From an uncultured Angelakisella sp. (GTDB lineage Bacteria; Bacillota; Clostridia; Oscillospirales; Ruminococcaceae), in the NCBI GenBank assembly GCA_934524965.1, contig CAKSYU010000009.1:1-55730 (forward strand): a stretch of DNA of 55,730 nt. The letters are read 5' to 3'. The position numbers were made by a program, and so were the translations under genes. Below the pieces are notes generated by a model that was given only the letters and a program-made list of their open reading frames with translations, did no database searches and was not told where the DNA came from. Below, piece by piece: positions 30,609-39,439 of the stretch (positions within the stretch are counted from its first letter, which is position 1; the number at the start of each line of letters is the position of its first letter).

Positions 30609-32378
30609 ATGCTGTCCGACCAGTTTTTGCAGGAGCTGAAATACCGCAGCGACATTGAGCAGGTGGTGGGCAGTTATGTCAACCTGCGGCGGCGGGGCCG
30701 CACCCTTTTGGGGCTTTGCCCGTTCCACAGCGAAAAATCCCCCTCCTTTACCGTTTACCCCGAAAATCAGTCCTTCTACTGCTTCGGCTGTGGGGCGGGC
30801 GGCGATGTCATCAGCTTTATCCGCCGCATCGAAAATCTGGACTACATGGAGGCGGTGCGGCTGCTGGCGCAGAGAGCCGGTATGCAGGTGCCGGAGGAGG
30901 CGGGCGATGACCGTTCCTCCCGCCTGAGAAAGCGAATTCTGGAGCTGAACCGTGACGCTGCCCGCTACTTCCACCGCAGCCTGATGAGCGAAGCCGGCAG
31001 ACCCGGCAGAGCCTATCTCATCGGGCGGGGATTGACCAAGGATACCATCATTCACTTCGGCATCGGCTACGCTGCCGAGGGCTGGGACGGGCTGGCAAAC
31101 GCCATGCGGCAGCAGGGCTACACCAAAGAGGAGCTGCTGGCGGCGCATCTGGTCAACGAAGGGGCGCGGGGCGGTATCTACGATACCTTCCGCAACCGCG
31201 CTATTTTCCCCATCATCGACCTGCGGGGCAATGTTATTGCCTTCGGCGGCCGAAATCTGGGGGAAAAGGGTCCCAAGTACCTCAACAGCAGTGATACGCT
31301 GGTCTTTAAGAAAAGCCGCAACCTGTTTGCTCTCAACTTTGCCAAAAGCAGCCCCCGTAAGGAGCTGATCCTGTGTGAGGGCTACATGGACGTCGTTTCG
31401 ATGCATCAGGCGGGCTTTACCAACGCTGTGGCGACGCTGGGCACCGCCCTGACCGAGGAGCAGTGCCGCCTCATCGCCCAGTACACCGGCGAGGTGCTGC
31501 TGAGCTATGACAGCGACGGTCCGGGGCAGGCTGCGACACAGCGTGCTACCGGTCTTTTGGAGGCGGCGGGGGTCAAGATCAAGGTGCTTTCCATTCCGGA
31601 CGCCAAAGACCCCGATGAATTCATCAAGAAGTTCGGCGCGGAGCGCTTCGGGCAGCTCATCGAGGGCAGCAGCTCCGCCACCGACTTTGCCATAAACAAG
31701 CTGCGTAAGGAAAACGATGTGACCACCGCCGAGGGCAAGGTCTCGTTCCTCAAGCAGTTCGCGGTGCTGATGGCAGGACTGCCCAGCCCCATCGAGCGGG
31801 AGGTCTACCTCTCCAAGATCTGTCGGGAGCTGGAGGTGGATAAAGCCGCCGTTGCCGGACAGATCGAGCGGGAGCAGAAAAAGCGCAGCTACCGTGACCG
31901 CAAAAAGGAGGAACGGGAGCTGATCTCGCCGCCGGTGAAGAACGCCGCTGACCGGGAGGACGAGCTGCTGTGGCGGCAGCACCCCCGGGAGATGAAAGCC
32001 GCCGAGCGGCTGCTGCGGTACCTGCTGCGCAACCCCGACCAAGCCGAGAGCCTGCGGGATAAGCTGCCGGAAAACTACCTGCTGAGCGAGGGCGACCGGA
32101 CGCTGTATCGGGCGCTTTTGCAGCGGGGGCTTGCCGGACAGGAGCTGAGCATCACGGCATTGGGCGAGGCGCTGCCGCCGCAGACGGTAGACCGTGTGGC
32201 AAAGTGGCAGCTGCCCGGCGAACCGGCGGTGAGCGACCGGGAAGCCGAGGACTGCCTGCGCTGCCTGCAAAGCTATGCCGCGCAGATGAGCCGTGAGGAG
32301 CTGGGACAGCTTTCCGGCGAGGCGCTGAAGCAGTACATAGCCGCCCTGAACCGCGAGAAAAACCGGCGGGGCGAATAA
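30609..32378 (+). CDS. dnaG: DNA primase
   Basis: The 589-residue primase makes RNA primers at the replication fork. The N-terminal zinc-binding domain has Cys37-x2-His40...Cys58-x2-Cys61. The RNA polymerase core and TOPRIM domain follow, with LILCEGYMDVVSMHQAGF, EEQ and SYDSDGPGQAA as acidic metal motifs. The C-terminal third is the helicase (DnaB/DnaC) binding region. The start follows AAAGGAGGGGAGAGC. It is the first gene of a dnaG-rpoD macromolecular-synthesis operon; no rpsU is present upstream. Confidence 0.96.
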   Translation: MLSDQFLQELKYRSDIEQVVGSYVNLRRRGRTLLGLCPFHSEKSPSFTVYPENQSFYCFGCGAGGDVISFIRRIENLDYMEAVRLLAQRAGMQVPEEAGDDRSSRLRKRILELNRDAARYFHRSLMSEAGRPGRAYLIGRGLTKDTIIHFGIGYAAEGWDGLANAMRQQGYTKEELLAAHLVNEGARGGIYDTFRNRAIFPIIDLRGNVIAFGGRNLGEKGPKYLNSSDTLVFKKSRNLFALNFAKSSPRKELILCEGYMDVVSMHQAGFTNAVATLGTALTEEQCRLIAQYTGEVLLSYDSDGPGQAATQRATGLLEAAGVKIKVLSIPDAKDPDEFIKKFGAERFGQLIEGSSSATDFAINKLRKENDVTTAEGKVSFLKQFAVLMAGLPSPIEREVYLSKICRELEVDKAAVAGQIEREQKKRSYRDRKKEERELISPPVKNAADREDELLWRQHPREMKAAERLLRYLLRNPDQAESLRDKLPENYLLSEGDRTLYRALLQRGLAGQELSITALGEALPPQTVDRVAKWQLPGEPAVSDREAEDCLRCLQSYAAQMSREELGQLSGEALKQYIAALNREKNRRGE

Positions 32379-32389
32379 AAGGGCGCCGA

Positions 32390-32605
32390 ATGGCGCAAAA
32401 CAAAGGGAAAACCGAAAATCCGCGCCGGAGACGGCGCAAAGGACTTGAAAGGGAGGACTTCCCGAATGAAACCGAAAACGCCGCAGAACGCAAATTTGCG
32501 GGGCTGGCGGCGGAACAAAAGCCGGTAAAGGAGCGGCGCCCGCAGGGCAGCCCGGCTCCGCACAGACCGATCAGGATCAGTAACGAAGGGGAGCTTTCCC
32601 CATAA
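32390..32605 (+). CDS. Possible small basic protein between dnaG and rpoD
   Basis: A 71-codon frame (starting [20 protein letters not shown]) begins 11 bases after dnaG and ends 13 bases before rpoD, filling the gap exactly. AAAAGGG lies 6 bases before its ATG. The product would be very basic, Pro/Glu-rich and probably disordered, with no known domain. Against it, the frame includes CGCCCGCAGGGC (32537-32548), the arm of elements E1/E2, so the region may be non-coding debris. Treated as tentative. Confidence 0.35.
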   Translation: MAQNKGKTENPRRRRRKGLEREDFPNETENAAERKFAGLAAEQKPVKERRPQGSPAPHRPIRISNEGELSP

Positions 32606-32618
32606 GGAGGAGCAACAG

Positions 32619-33692
32619 ATGGCGACACAGGATAAGAAGCAGGTACTGAAGGAGCTGCTGGAGAGCGGCAAGCAGAAGGGACGCCTGACCACCAAGGAGA
32701 TCAGCGACGCGCTGGAGGAGCTGGACTACGATGTGGAGCAGGTGGACAAGCTGTACGATACCTTTGAGGCGTACAACATCGAGATCGTGGAGGACGACGG
32801 CGGCGAAAGCATAGCGCCGGCGAGCAACGAGGAGCTGGAAAGCGTGCTGAACGCCGACGGCATCAGCATCGACGATCCGGTAAAGGTGTACCTGAAGGAG
32901 ATCGGTCGGGTGCCGCTGCTTTCCGCCGAGGAGGAGGTAGAGCTGGCGATCCGCATGTCGGAGGGCGATGTGGCGGCGAAGAAGCGCCTTTCCGAGGCGA
33001 ACCTGCGGCTGGTCGTTTCCATTGCCAAGCGGTATGTGGGGCGCGGTATGCAGTTCCTCGACCTCATTCAGGAGGGCAACCTGGGTCTTATTAAGGCGGT
33101 CGAGAAGTTTGATCACACCAAGGGCTTTAAGTTTTCCACCTACGCGACCTGGTGGATCCGGCAGGCGATCACCCGTGCCATTGCCGACCAGGCGCGCACC
33201 ATTCGTATTCCGGTACACATGGTGGAGACCATCAACAAGGTGAAAAAGGTGAATAGCCAGCTGCTGCACGAGAACGGCCACGAGCCGACCAATGAGCAGA
33301 TCGCCGAAAAGCTGGAAATGCCGGTGGAAAAGGTGCGGGAGATCATGCGCGTGGCGCAGGAGCCGGTTTCCCTCGAAACGCCCATCGGTGAGGAGGAGGA
33401 CAGCCATTTGGGAGACTTTATCCCCGATGAGGATGCGCCCTCCCCCAGTGATGTGGCGGGGCACACCATGCTGAAGGAGCAGCTTGCCGAGGTGCTTGCT
33501 ACCCTGACCCCCCGTGAGGAAAAGGTGCTGCGCCTGCGGTTCGGCTTGGAGGACGGACGCGCCCGCACGCTGGAGGAGGTAGGAAAGGAATTTAATGTTA
33601 CCCGTGAAAGAATCCGGCAGATTGAGGCGAAGGCACTGCGGAAGCTGCGTCACCCCAGCCGCAGCAAGAAGCTGAAGGACTTTCTGGAATAA
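32619..33692 (+). CDS. rpoD: Primary RNA polymerase sigma factor (sigma-70/SigA)
   Basis: The 357-residue housekeeping sigma factor has region 1.1 ([20 protein letters not shown]), 1.2 ([18 protein letters not shown]) and 2.1-2.4 with [20 protein letters not shown] and [20 protein letters not shown]. Region 3 ([12 protein letters not shown]) and region 4 ([14 protein letters not shown] and [20 protein letters not shown]) follow. It recognises the TTGACA/TATAAT promoters seen throughout this window. ATAAGGAGGAGC precedes the start. It probably shares the dnaG transcript. Confidence 0.97.
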   Translation: MATQDKKQVLKELLESGKQKGRLTTKEISDALEELDYDVEQVDKLYDTFEAYNIEIVEDDGGESIAPASNEELESVLNADGISIDDPVKVYLKEIGRVPLLSAEEEVELAIRMSEGDVAAKKRLSEANLRLVVSIAKRYVGRGMQFLDLIQEGNLGLIKAVEKFDHTKGFKFSTYATWWIRQAITRAIADQARTIRIPVHMVETINKVKKVNSQLLHENGHEPTNEQIAEKLEMPVEKVREIMRVAQEPVSLETPIGEEEDSHLGDFIPDEDAPSPSDVAGHTMLKEQLAEVLATLTPREEKVLRLRFGLEDGRARTLEEVGKEFNVTRERIRQIEAKALRKLRHPSRSKKLKDFLE

Positions 33693-33707
33693 AAGGGAGG
33701 GAGAACG

Positions 33708-34121
33708 GTGCATATCACACTGGAATCCGACTATGCGGTACGGATCGTTTACTGCCTGGCGCAGAACGGCGGACGAATGGAGGCGGCAGCCATTGCCGAG
33801 CAGACCGGCGTGACGCTGCGGTTTTCGCTGAAGATCCTGCGGAAGCTGGTGGCGGGCGAGCTGGTAAAAAGCTATAAGGGCGCCGGCGGCGGCTATGAGC
33901 TGGCGAAGGACCCGAAGGACATCTCGCTGTACGAGGTGATAGAGCAGGTGGAGGGACCGTATGCCATCAGCCGGTGCCTGAACGAGGACGACTACACCTG
34001 CAACCGCAACCGGCAGGCGTGCATGGTGTGCAAATTCAGCCGCATCTACGCGGATATTTCCGAGATGGTGCGGGAGAAGCTGGAGGGCATCAAGTTTGGC
34101 GACCTGCTGGACGAGCCGTGA
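33708..34121 (+). CDS. Rrf2 family transcription regulator with cysteine cluster
   Basis: The 137-residue product is a winged-helix Rrf2 protein (ESDYAVRIVYCLAQNGG, LRFSLKILRKLVAGELVKSY, GAGGGYELAKDPKDISLYEV). Near the C-terminus, Cys90, Cys98, Cys105 and Cys108 could bind an Fe-S cluster, as in IscR, NsrR and RsrR, so it may sense iron-sulfur status, oxygen or NO. It starts with GTG, 15 bases after rpoD and preceded by AAAGGGAGGGAGAA, so it is probably in the dnaG-rpoD transcript. Target genes are unknown; a cysteine desulfurase gene lies 6 kb away. Confidence 0.87.
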   Translation: MHITLESDYAVRIVYCLAQNGGRMEAAAIAEQTGVTLRFSLKILRKLVAGELVKSYKGAGGGYELAKDPKDISLYEVIEQVEGPYAISRCLNEDDYTCNRNRQACMVCKFSRIYADISEMVREKLEGIKFGDLLDEP

Positions 34122-34136
34122 GCGCAACGGCGCAGC

Positions 34137-34165
34137 AAAAAGAACCCCGAGAGGGGTTCTTTTTT
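34137..34165 (+). terminator. Terminator 1 after the Rrf2 gene
   Basis: AAAAGAACCCC-GAGA-GGGGTTCTTTT followed by further T. Confidence 0.9.
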
Positions 34166-34214
34166 GTGGGGGAAAATGGTCAAGGACGGGACCTGCGGAA
34201 CAGACGGGGAATAG

Positions 34215-34245
34215 AAAAAGAACCCCTTGGATAGGGGTTCTTTTG
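34215..34245. terminator. Terminator 2, bidirectional between convergent genes
   Basis: AAAAGAACCCC and GGGGTTCTTTT pair around TTGGATA. The A-run on the left serves the reverse-strand sortase-fusion gene as its T-run. The stem is nearly identical to terminator 1. Confidence 0.85.
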
Positions 34246-34319
34246 GGGTATGTACTGGGTGACAGGTGTCTTGCGACCCTTTTCGCTCCCGTTATGCGGT
34301 GGGAGCGCCCGTGGGGGCA

Positions 34320-37300
34320 TCAGCCGGTGGGGAGGACGATGACGCCGCCGCCGGAGGACTGCTGCTTATCCTTGATCGCCTGATCGAGCGCGGCATTGGT
34401 GGGATACTGAGAGGGATCGATATCCAGACCTCTCGCGGTCTCCTCCAGATTGGCGCGAATGGCGCGCAGCTCGCTGAGCTTGCTGGCAATGGAGGACGCA
34501 TCGGAATTCTGGAGCGACGCGGCAGCATCGGGATCCAGTACGCGGATAGCCTCAAGATTTTCCTGACGCTGTGCCTCCGCCTTCTTCTGCTGCAGCTCCT
34601 GCTTTTTAGCGGTGAGCTGGTCGAGCGTCATGGCGTTGAGGGCGCTTTCATCCACGCTTTCGCCCAGCTCCGCCGCCAGTGCCTTGATATCGCTGATGAG
34701 GGTGGCACGCAGCGTTGCCTGATCGGCGAGCTGCGCCTTGATGGCTTTCAGCTCGTCGAGGGTCTTATTCTGCAGCTCGCTTTCAGAGGGGTGTCCCTCC
34801 ATGGCGAGGATCTCCTTGATGAGAGCCTCGCGCTGACCCTTCTGCTTCTCATTGATGATCTGCTGAAGGGCGGAGTTGCTGGGATACTTCTTGATCTCAT
34901 CACTGGTCATGCCAGCGGCTTTTGCCGCGGCCTCCAGCGTGGCGCGCTCCTGCTGGAGCGTGGCGAGCAGGGCTTTCAGCTCATCGAGGGTCATATCGGT
35001 GAGGGCGGTGCCGTTGGCGCCGGTGGCACTGGGATTGAGCACCTTGATGGCTTCGATGGTCTTATTGATCTCGCCCTGGTTCTTCTTCTTATCCACCGCC
35101 TTCTTGAGGTCGGCAAGGCTCAGCTTATCCATCTCCGCCTGGGTAAGACCGGCGGCGAGACCCTCGGCCTCCAGTGCCTTACGGGTGGCTTCCGCCTTGG
35201 TGACGGCTTCGGAGAGCTTCTCCCAGGTCTCGTACTGGGCGATCTGTTCCTCGGTGAGGTACTTCTTGGCTTTCTGCTGGTTGGTCTCGAAGAGCTTTTG
35301 CAGCTTTTCACCGTCGATCTTTTCGAGGTCGCGGACATCCTTGACCGAGAGGTACAGCTTCCAGGTCTTCTTTTCCTTGCTGAGCAGCTTGTAGCGCGGC
35401 TCGAGCTGCGCCCACTTGGTGGCGAAGAGGGTCTTATCGCTGAACAGCGGGACATCCTTCTGATCCTCGAAATCCACCTTCTGCTGCAGGACATTCAGAC
35501 GCTCCTGGCAGAGGGCGAGCTTCTTGCTGGCGGTGTTCTGCTCCTCCTCGGTCTGCGTCAGCAGCATGACAAAGAGCTTCTTGCGGTACTCGATGAGCGC
35601 CTTGATGGTCTCCGGCGTGCGGTCCTCGGCGGAAAGTTCCTCCGCGGTGAGGCAGCGCTCGGCCTGCGCCGCGCGCTCCTGCGCCTTGGCGTACAGCTCG
35701 GCAGTGGTCAGGGTGGTATCGGCAGCCTCCTCCTCGGTGAGCCACAGGGCGATGTAAGCCTTCTGCTCCTTTTCCAGCTCCTCCGCAGCCTTCTTATCCT
35801 GCTGCTTCTTGATGTAATCGTACCACTGCTGCGGCATGACCGGATTGGGATTGAGGGTGGCGGCATTGACATTGACGGTCTCGCTTTCGCCATCGCGCAC
35901 CGCGCGGGCAAACACGACCAGACGGGCAATGAGCTTATTGGTATCGGGATCGCGGAAGGTGTAATCGCAGGTGGAGAGGGTGAGCAGACGGTCGCTCGCC
36001 TTGACATCTACGGTAGTTTTGATGATGGAGCGCTCCATGATCTTTTCGATGTACTCATTCTTGGCGGCATCGCTGTCGCTGTCGATGAAATTGTGGTAGT
36101 CGAAATCGGGGTCATCGGCTTTGCAGACGACAACGGCAAAGATCTTGTACATATCCTTGCGGTAGACGCTGTTGTAGCTGATGAGCGGGTGCTGCTGGTA
36201 GTAGCTGAGCTTACGGTACGCCTGCAGGTAACCAAACATGGTGCCATCGCCCATATTGTGACCATAGATGACGGTATTGTAGGAGGGCTTTTCCTGATCG
36301 ACGCGGAAATCGACATAGGGAATGCCCCAGTCGTTCTTCTTGAGGTCGATATCGGTGCGGTGATACTTATCGTTATCCTCCGCCTGCATGACGGCGTAAT
36401 CCAGCTTGGTATCGGGGATCTTGACCCAGCCGGCGATATCGGGATTGCGCTTATACAGTGCCTCGAAGCCCGCGATGTAGTTGCTGGGGTAGCCGTCCTT
36501 ATCCGTGGCGCTGGTATTGGTGGCGTCGGGATCGTAGAGGTTCGCCAGCTCATCGGAGAGCTTGCCGTTATTGATAGACTGCATCTTGTTGCCCAGAATG
36601 TAGATGAGCGAAGCGGCAAATACCACCACGCACAGACCGAGCGCCGCAATGCGGATCTTGTCGCTCTTGGTGAGCGCTTTCATCTTGATGCGCTGAATGA
36701 GGTTGGTACCCCTGACCGCCTCGGCACTGGGTTCCGCGGCAGCGGGGCGGGGGGCTTTGGTGCGGGTTTTCTTTTCCATAGCGGGTTTTGGTTCCTTTCC
36801 GGCGGTATTTGCGGGGGATTTGACGGTGTGGGCGCCGCGGGCAAAGAGTGAGCCGAGCCCCGCGCGCTTTTCCAGCTCGGCGGGTTCGATGCCGCCGGGG
36901 AGCTGCTTGGGATACTGAGCGGTGTAGAGCCGCAGGACGTTCATCGCCTGCCAGACGGCGATCTGGGGGGTATCCTCCCGCCGAAGCTCCGCGACGGAGA
37001 GACGGCGGTTCCAGACACGGTTTTTATCTGCCAGCGCGACATGCAGCAGCCCGCTGCCCGCCTGACAGTAGACGCCGAGACCCAAAGCGGTGCGTCCGGC
37101 ACGGCGGCTTTGCTGCGCCAGAAGCCCGGCGATGAGGGCGGCGTTTTCCGACGGCTCCTGTAAGAGACGGCGGGGAAGCTCCAGCTCCTGCCCGATGTGG
37201 GTATCATTGTAGGCGGCGCGGTAGCAGCCATCGGCGCCGATGACGGCGGAAAGCTGCTGCCGCAGCAGGTCGCCTGTGCCCCATTCGGCGGTGGCAAGGG

Positions 37301-38108
37301 TGAGCCCGTGGCGGGTCAGCCCATCGACGACAATCTGCGGGAGGGGACGGCTGCCGATGCAGTAGAGGTAAATGCCGAAGGTCTGCTGCATATGACTGAT
37401 CGCCCGCTGCAGGTAGTCATCGGCTTCCGCCTGATCGGCGCCGGTGGCTTCGATATTGATCTCGTAATCGCCGCACTGGTGGCGGGAGGTGAGCTTTAAG
37501 TGGGGGTTCTGGCTGAGGCGGGTGATCTCCTGCGGCACCGAGAACTGATCCAGCTCCAGCACGCGCACGGTGCCGTAGCTTGCCGCCAGCCCCGCCAGCT
37601 TGCCCAGCAGGGGGCGCACCGAAGAGGGATAGAGGGCGGAAAGCTCGCCGGGGAGGGCGGGCAGCGCCATTAAAAGCTGCCGGCGCGCGGCGATGGCGTA
37701 GCCCTGCACCAGACCCTGCGCGTTGGGCAGCAGGGTGGCGCCCGACGGGAACGAGGAAAAATCCGCGAGCTGCTCGTAGCTGAGGGTAAGCCCCATGCGG
37801 GCGGCGCGGGCTTCCAGCTGCTTTTGCAGGGCGGCATCGGTGGCGACGGAGCGCTCCAGCCCGCCGCAGACGACCCGCAACGCCGTGGAAACGGCGGCAG
37901 GCTCCGGAGAGAGCAGCAGGATAAGCGTCTCGCTTTGGCTCATCGCCTGACGCATGGCGGCAAACAGCTCGGTGGTTTCCGGACGACAGATGGCATAGGA
38001 AAGCTCCGCCGAAAGGGAAGCGGTCTCTTTCTTCAGGTACTGGTAGGCGGTATCAAAGGTGGGCTGACACTGCGCCTCGCTGCCTACGGCAAGAATGGTG
38101 ATCTTCAT
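34320..38108 (-). CDS. CinA-like domain fused to a class B sortase and helical repeats
   Basis: The 1262-residue product has three parts. Residues 1-405 align by eye with a whole CinA protein: FPSGATLLPNAQGLVQGYAI with the MoCF-like half and LTRHGLTLATAEWGTGDLL with the C-terminal half. The usual ESCTGG is changed to EWGTGD and the GGLGPTxDD motif is lost, so it is probably not catalytic. After a basic linker, a membrane helix (about 487-508) leads to a class B sortase with His617 (YGHN), Cys714 (LSTCDYTF) and Arg729. Residues 760-1262 are Lys/Glu/Ala-rich helices with repeated MTLDELKAL and YPSNxAL-like units, ending GGVIVLPTG. The sortase would attach proteins to the wall, with the CinA part inside the cell. 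AGGAGG lies 14 bases before ATG, which is long. No related gene is adjacent. Confidence 0.85.
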   Translation of the reverse strand: MKITILAVGSEAQCQPTFDTAYQYLKKETASLSAELSYAICRPETTELFAAMRQAMSQSETLILLLSPEPAAVSTALRVVCGGLERSVATDAALQKQLEARAARMGLTLSYEQLADFSSFPSGATLLPNAQGLVQGYAIAARRQLLMALPALPGELSALYPSSVRPLLGKLAGLAASYGTVRVLELDQFSVPQEITRLSQNPHLKLTSRHQCGDYEINIEATGADQAEADDYLQRAISHMQQTFGIYLYCIGSRPLPQIVVDGLTRHGLTLATAEWGTGDLLRQQLSAVIGADGCYRAAYNDTHIGQELELPRRLLQEPSENAALIAGLLAQQSRRAGRTALGLGVYCQAGSGLLHVALADKNRVWNRRLSVAELRREDTPQIAVWQAMNVLRLYTAQYPKQLPGGIEPAELEKRAGLGSLFARGAHTVKSPANTAGKEPKPAMEKKTRTKAPRPAAAEPSAEAVRGTNLIQRIKMKALTKSDKIRIAALGLCVVVFAASLIYILGNKMQSINNGKLSDELANLYDPDATNTSATDKDGYPSNYIAGFEALYKRNPDIAGWVKIPDTKLDYAVMQAEDNDKYHRTDIDLKKNDWGIPYVDFRVDQEKPSYNTVIYGHNMGDGTMFGYLQAYRKLSYYQQHPLISYNSVYRKDMYKIFAVVVCKADDPDFDYHNFIDSDSDAAKNEYIEKIMERSIIKTTVDVKASDRLLTLSTCDYTFRDPDTNKLIARLVVFARAVRDGESETVNVNAATLNPNPVMPQQWYDYIKKQQDKKAAEELEKEQKAYIALWLTEEEAADTTLTTAELYAKAQERAAQAERCLTAEELSAEDRTPETIKALIEYRKKLFVMLLTQTEEEQNTASKKLALCQERLNVLQQKVDFEDQKDVPLFSDKTLFATKWAQLEPRYKLLSKEKKTWKLYLSVKDVRDLEKIDGEKLQKLFETNQQKAKKYLTEEQIAQYETWEKLSEAVTKAEATRKALEAEGLAAGLTQAEMDKLSLADLKKAVDKKKNQGEINKTIEAIKVLNPSATGANGTALTDMTLDELKALLATLQQERATLEAAAKAAGMTSDEIKKYPSNSALQQIINEKQKGQREALIKEILAMEGHPSESELQNKTLDELKAIKAQLADQATLRATLISDIKALAAELGESVDESALNAMTLDQLTAKKQELQQKKAEAQRQENLEAIRVLDPDAAASLQNSDASSIASKLSELRAIRANLEETARGLDIDPSQYPTNAALDQAIKDKQQSSGGGVIVLPTG

Positions 38109-38249
38109 GGGACGGCTCTCGACCTCCTATGTACGGACACAATTAGTTAAGGATAGCATAGCATGAAATTTTTTCGCGCTTGCTAATAGAATACGAATAA
38201 GGTGTGAATTTTGTCGGCTGGAAATAGTTTTTTGCAGTGACTGAAAAGA

Positions 38250-39425
38250 TCAGTAACGGATAATGACCAGCTCCGCCTCGTCCGCGGCTTGCTGAACCAG
38301 CTCCGCGGGGATCGCCATTTCCGCTTCGATGGCTTCCACGGCGGCGACGGTGGGCTTGGTCTTGGGGTGGCGGGGGGTAAAGACGGTGCAGCAGTCCTCG
38401 TAGGGGAGAATGGAGGTCTCGAAGGTCTCGATCTTGCGGCTGAGACGGACGATCTCCTCCTTATCCATGCCGATGCAGGGGCGCAGCACAGGCAGCCGGC
38501 AGGCAAGGTCGGTGCAGCCGATCGCCTGCATGGTCTGGCTGGCGACCTGCCCCAGACTTTCGCCGGTGACAAGGGCGCCGCAGCCCTCCCGCAGGGCGAT
38601 CATCTCCGCGACGCGCATCATGTAGCGGCGCATGAGAATGGTGAAGTAATCCTCCGGACAGCGCTCCCGCAGAAGCTCCTGTAATTTGGTGAACGGGACG
38701 ACGAACAGCCGGATACGACCGGTGTAGGGGGTCAGCTCCTGCGCGAGATCCAGCACCTTTTGACGGGCGCGGTCGCTGGTGTAGGGCGGGGAGGCAAAGT
38801 GGACGGCGGCGATCTCCAGACCGCGCTTTGCCATCATGTAGCCCGCGACGGGGCTATCGATGCCGCCGGACAGCAGCAGCATGGCGCGTCCGCCGGTGCC
38901 GACGGGGATCCCGCCCGCTCCGGGGAGCTGGTCGGCGTGAATGTAAGCGCCCTGCTCACGGATCTCGACGGTGATGGTGATCTCCGGCTGCTCCACCTTG
39001 ACCTTGAGGTGGTGGAAACGGGAGAGGAGATATCCGCCCAGCTCGCGGCTGATCTCGGGGCTTTTCATCGGGAAGGACTTATCGCTGCGCTTTGCCTCCA
39101 CCTTAAAGGTGCGGGCGGCGGAAAGCTGGGCGGCAAAATATTCCGCGGCGGCGGGGCAGATGACGGAGAAATCCTTTTCCACCACGCAGCTTTTGGTGAC
39201 GGCGACGATGCCGAATACCGTTTGCAGGCGGCGCACCGCTTCGTCCATATCCACACCCTCGGTAAGGGGCTGGACATAGGTGGTGGACTGGGCGTGCCAG
39301 ATCTTGAACTCGCCCAGAGGCTGGAGGCGGCGGCGGGCGTTTTTCGCCATGATGTCCTCGAAGGTGCTGCGGTTGAGACCCTTGAGGGCGATCTCGCCGC
39401 TTTTAAGCAGAATGATCTCTTTCAT
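38250..39425 (-). CDS. thiI: tRNA 4-thiouridine synthetase (sulfurtransferase)
   Basis: The 391-residue product has the N-terminal ferredoxin-like and THUMP domains (to about residue 165) and the PP-loop ATPase (LLSGGIDSPVAGYMMAKRG). It ends at RRSWSLS-less Bacillus-type length, without the C-terminal rhodanese domain of the E. coli enzyme. It activates U8 of tRNA and receives sulfur from a dedicated cysteine desulfurase. That partner is encoded 14 bases upstream, matching the nifZ-thiI pairing of Bacillus. The start follows ATAAGGAG. Sulfur transfer to thiamin precursors is also possible. Confidence 0.93.
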   Translation of the reverse strand: MKEIILLKSGEIALKGLNRSTFEDIMAKNARRRLQPLGEFKIWHAQSTTYVQPLTEGVDMDEAVRRLQTVFGIVAVTKSCVVEKDFSVICPAAAEYFAAQLSAARTFKVEAKRSDKSFPMKSPEISRELGGYLLSRFHHLKVKVEQPEITITVEIREQGAYIHADQLPGAGGIPVGTGGRAMLLLSGGIDSPVAGYMMAKRGLEIAAVHFASPPYTSDRARQKVLDLAQELTPYTGRIRLFVVPFTKLQELLRERCPEDYFTILMRRYMMRVAEMIALREGCGALVTGESLGQVASQTMQAIGCTDLACRLPVLRPCIGMDKEEIVRLSRKIETFETSILPYEDCCTVFTPRHPKTKPTVAAVEAIEAEMAIPAELVQQAADEAELVIIRY

Positions 39426-39439
39426 GCGGGGGATACTCC

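Noticed and set aside
34266..36851. 861-codon open frame antisense to the sortase fusion
   Set aside because: Leu/Glu/Gly-rich shadow of the helical-repeat coding region; the true frame has the sortase catalytic residues.
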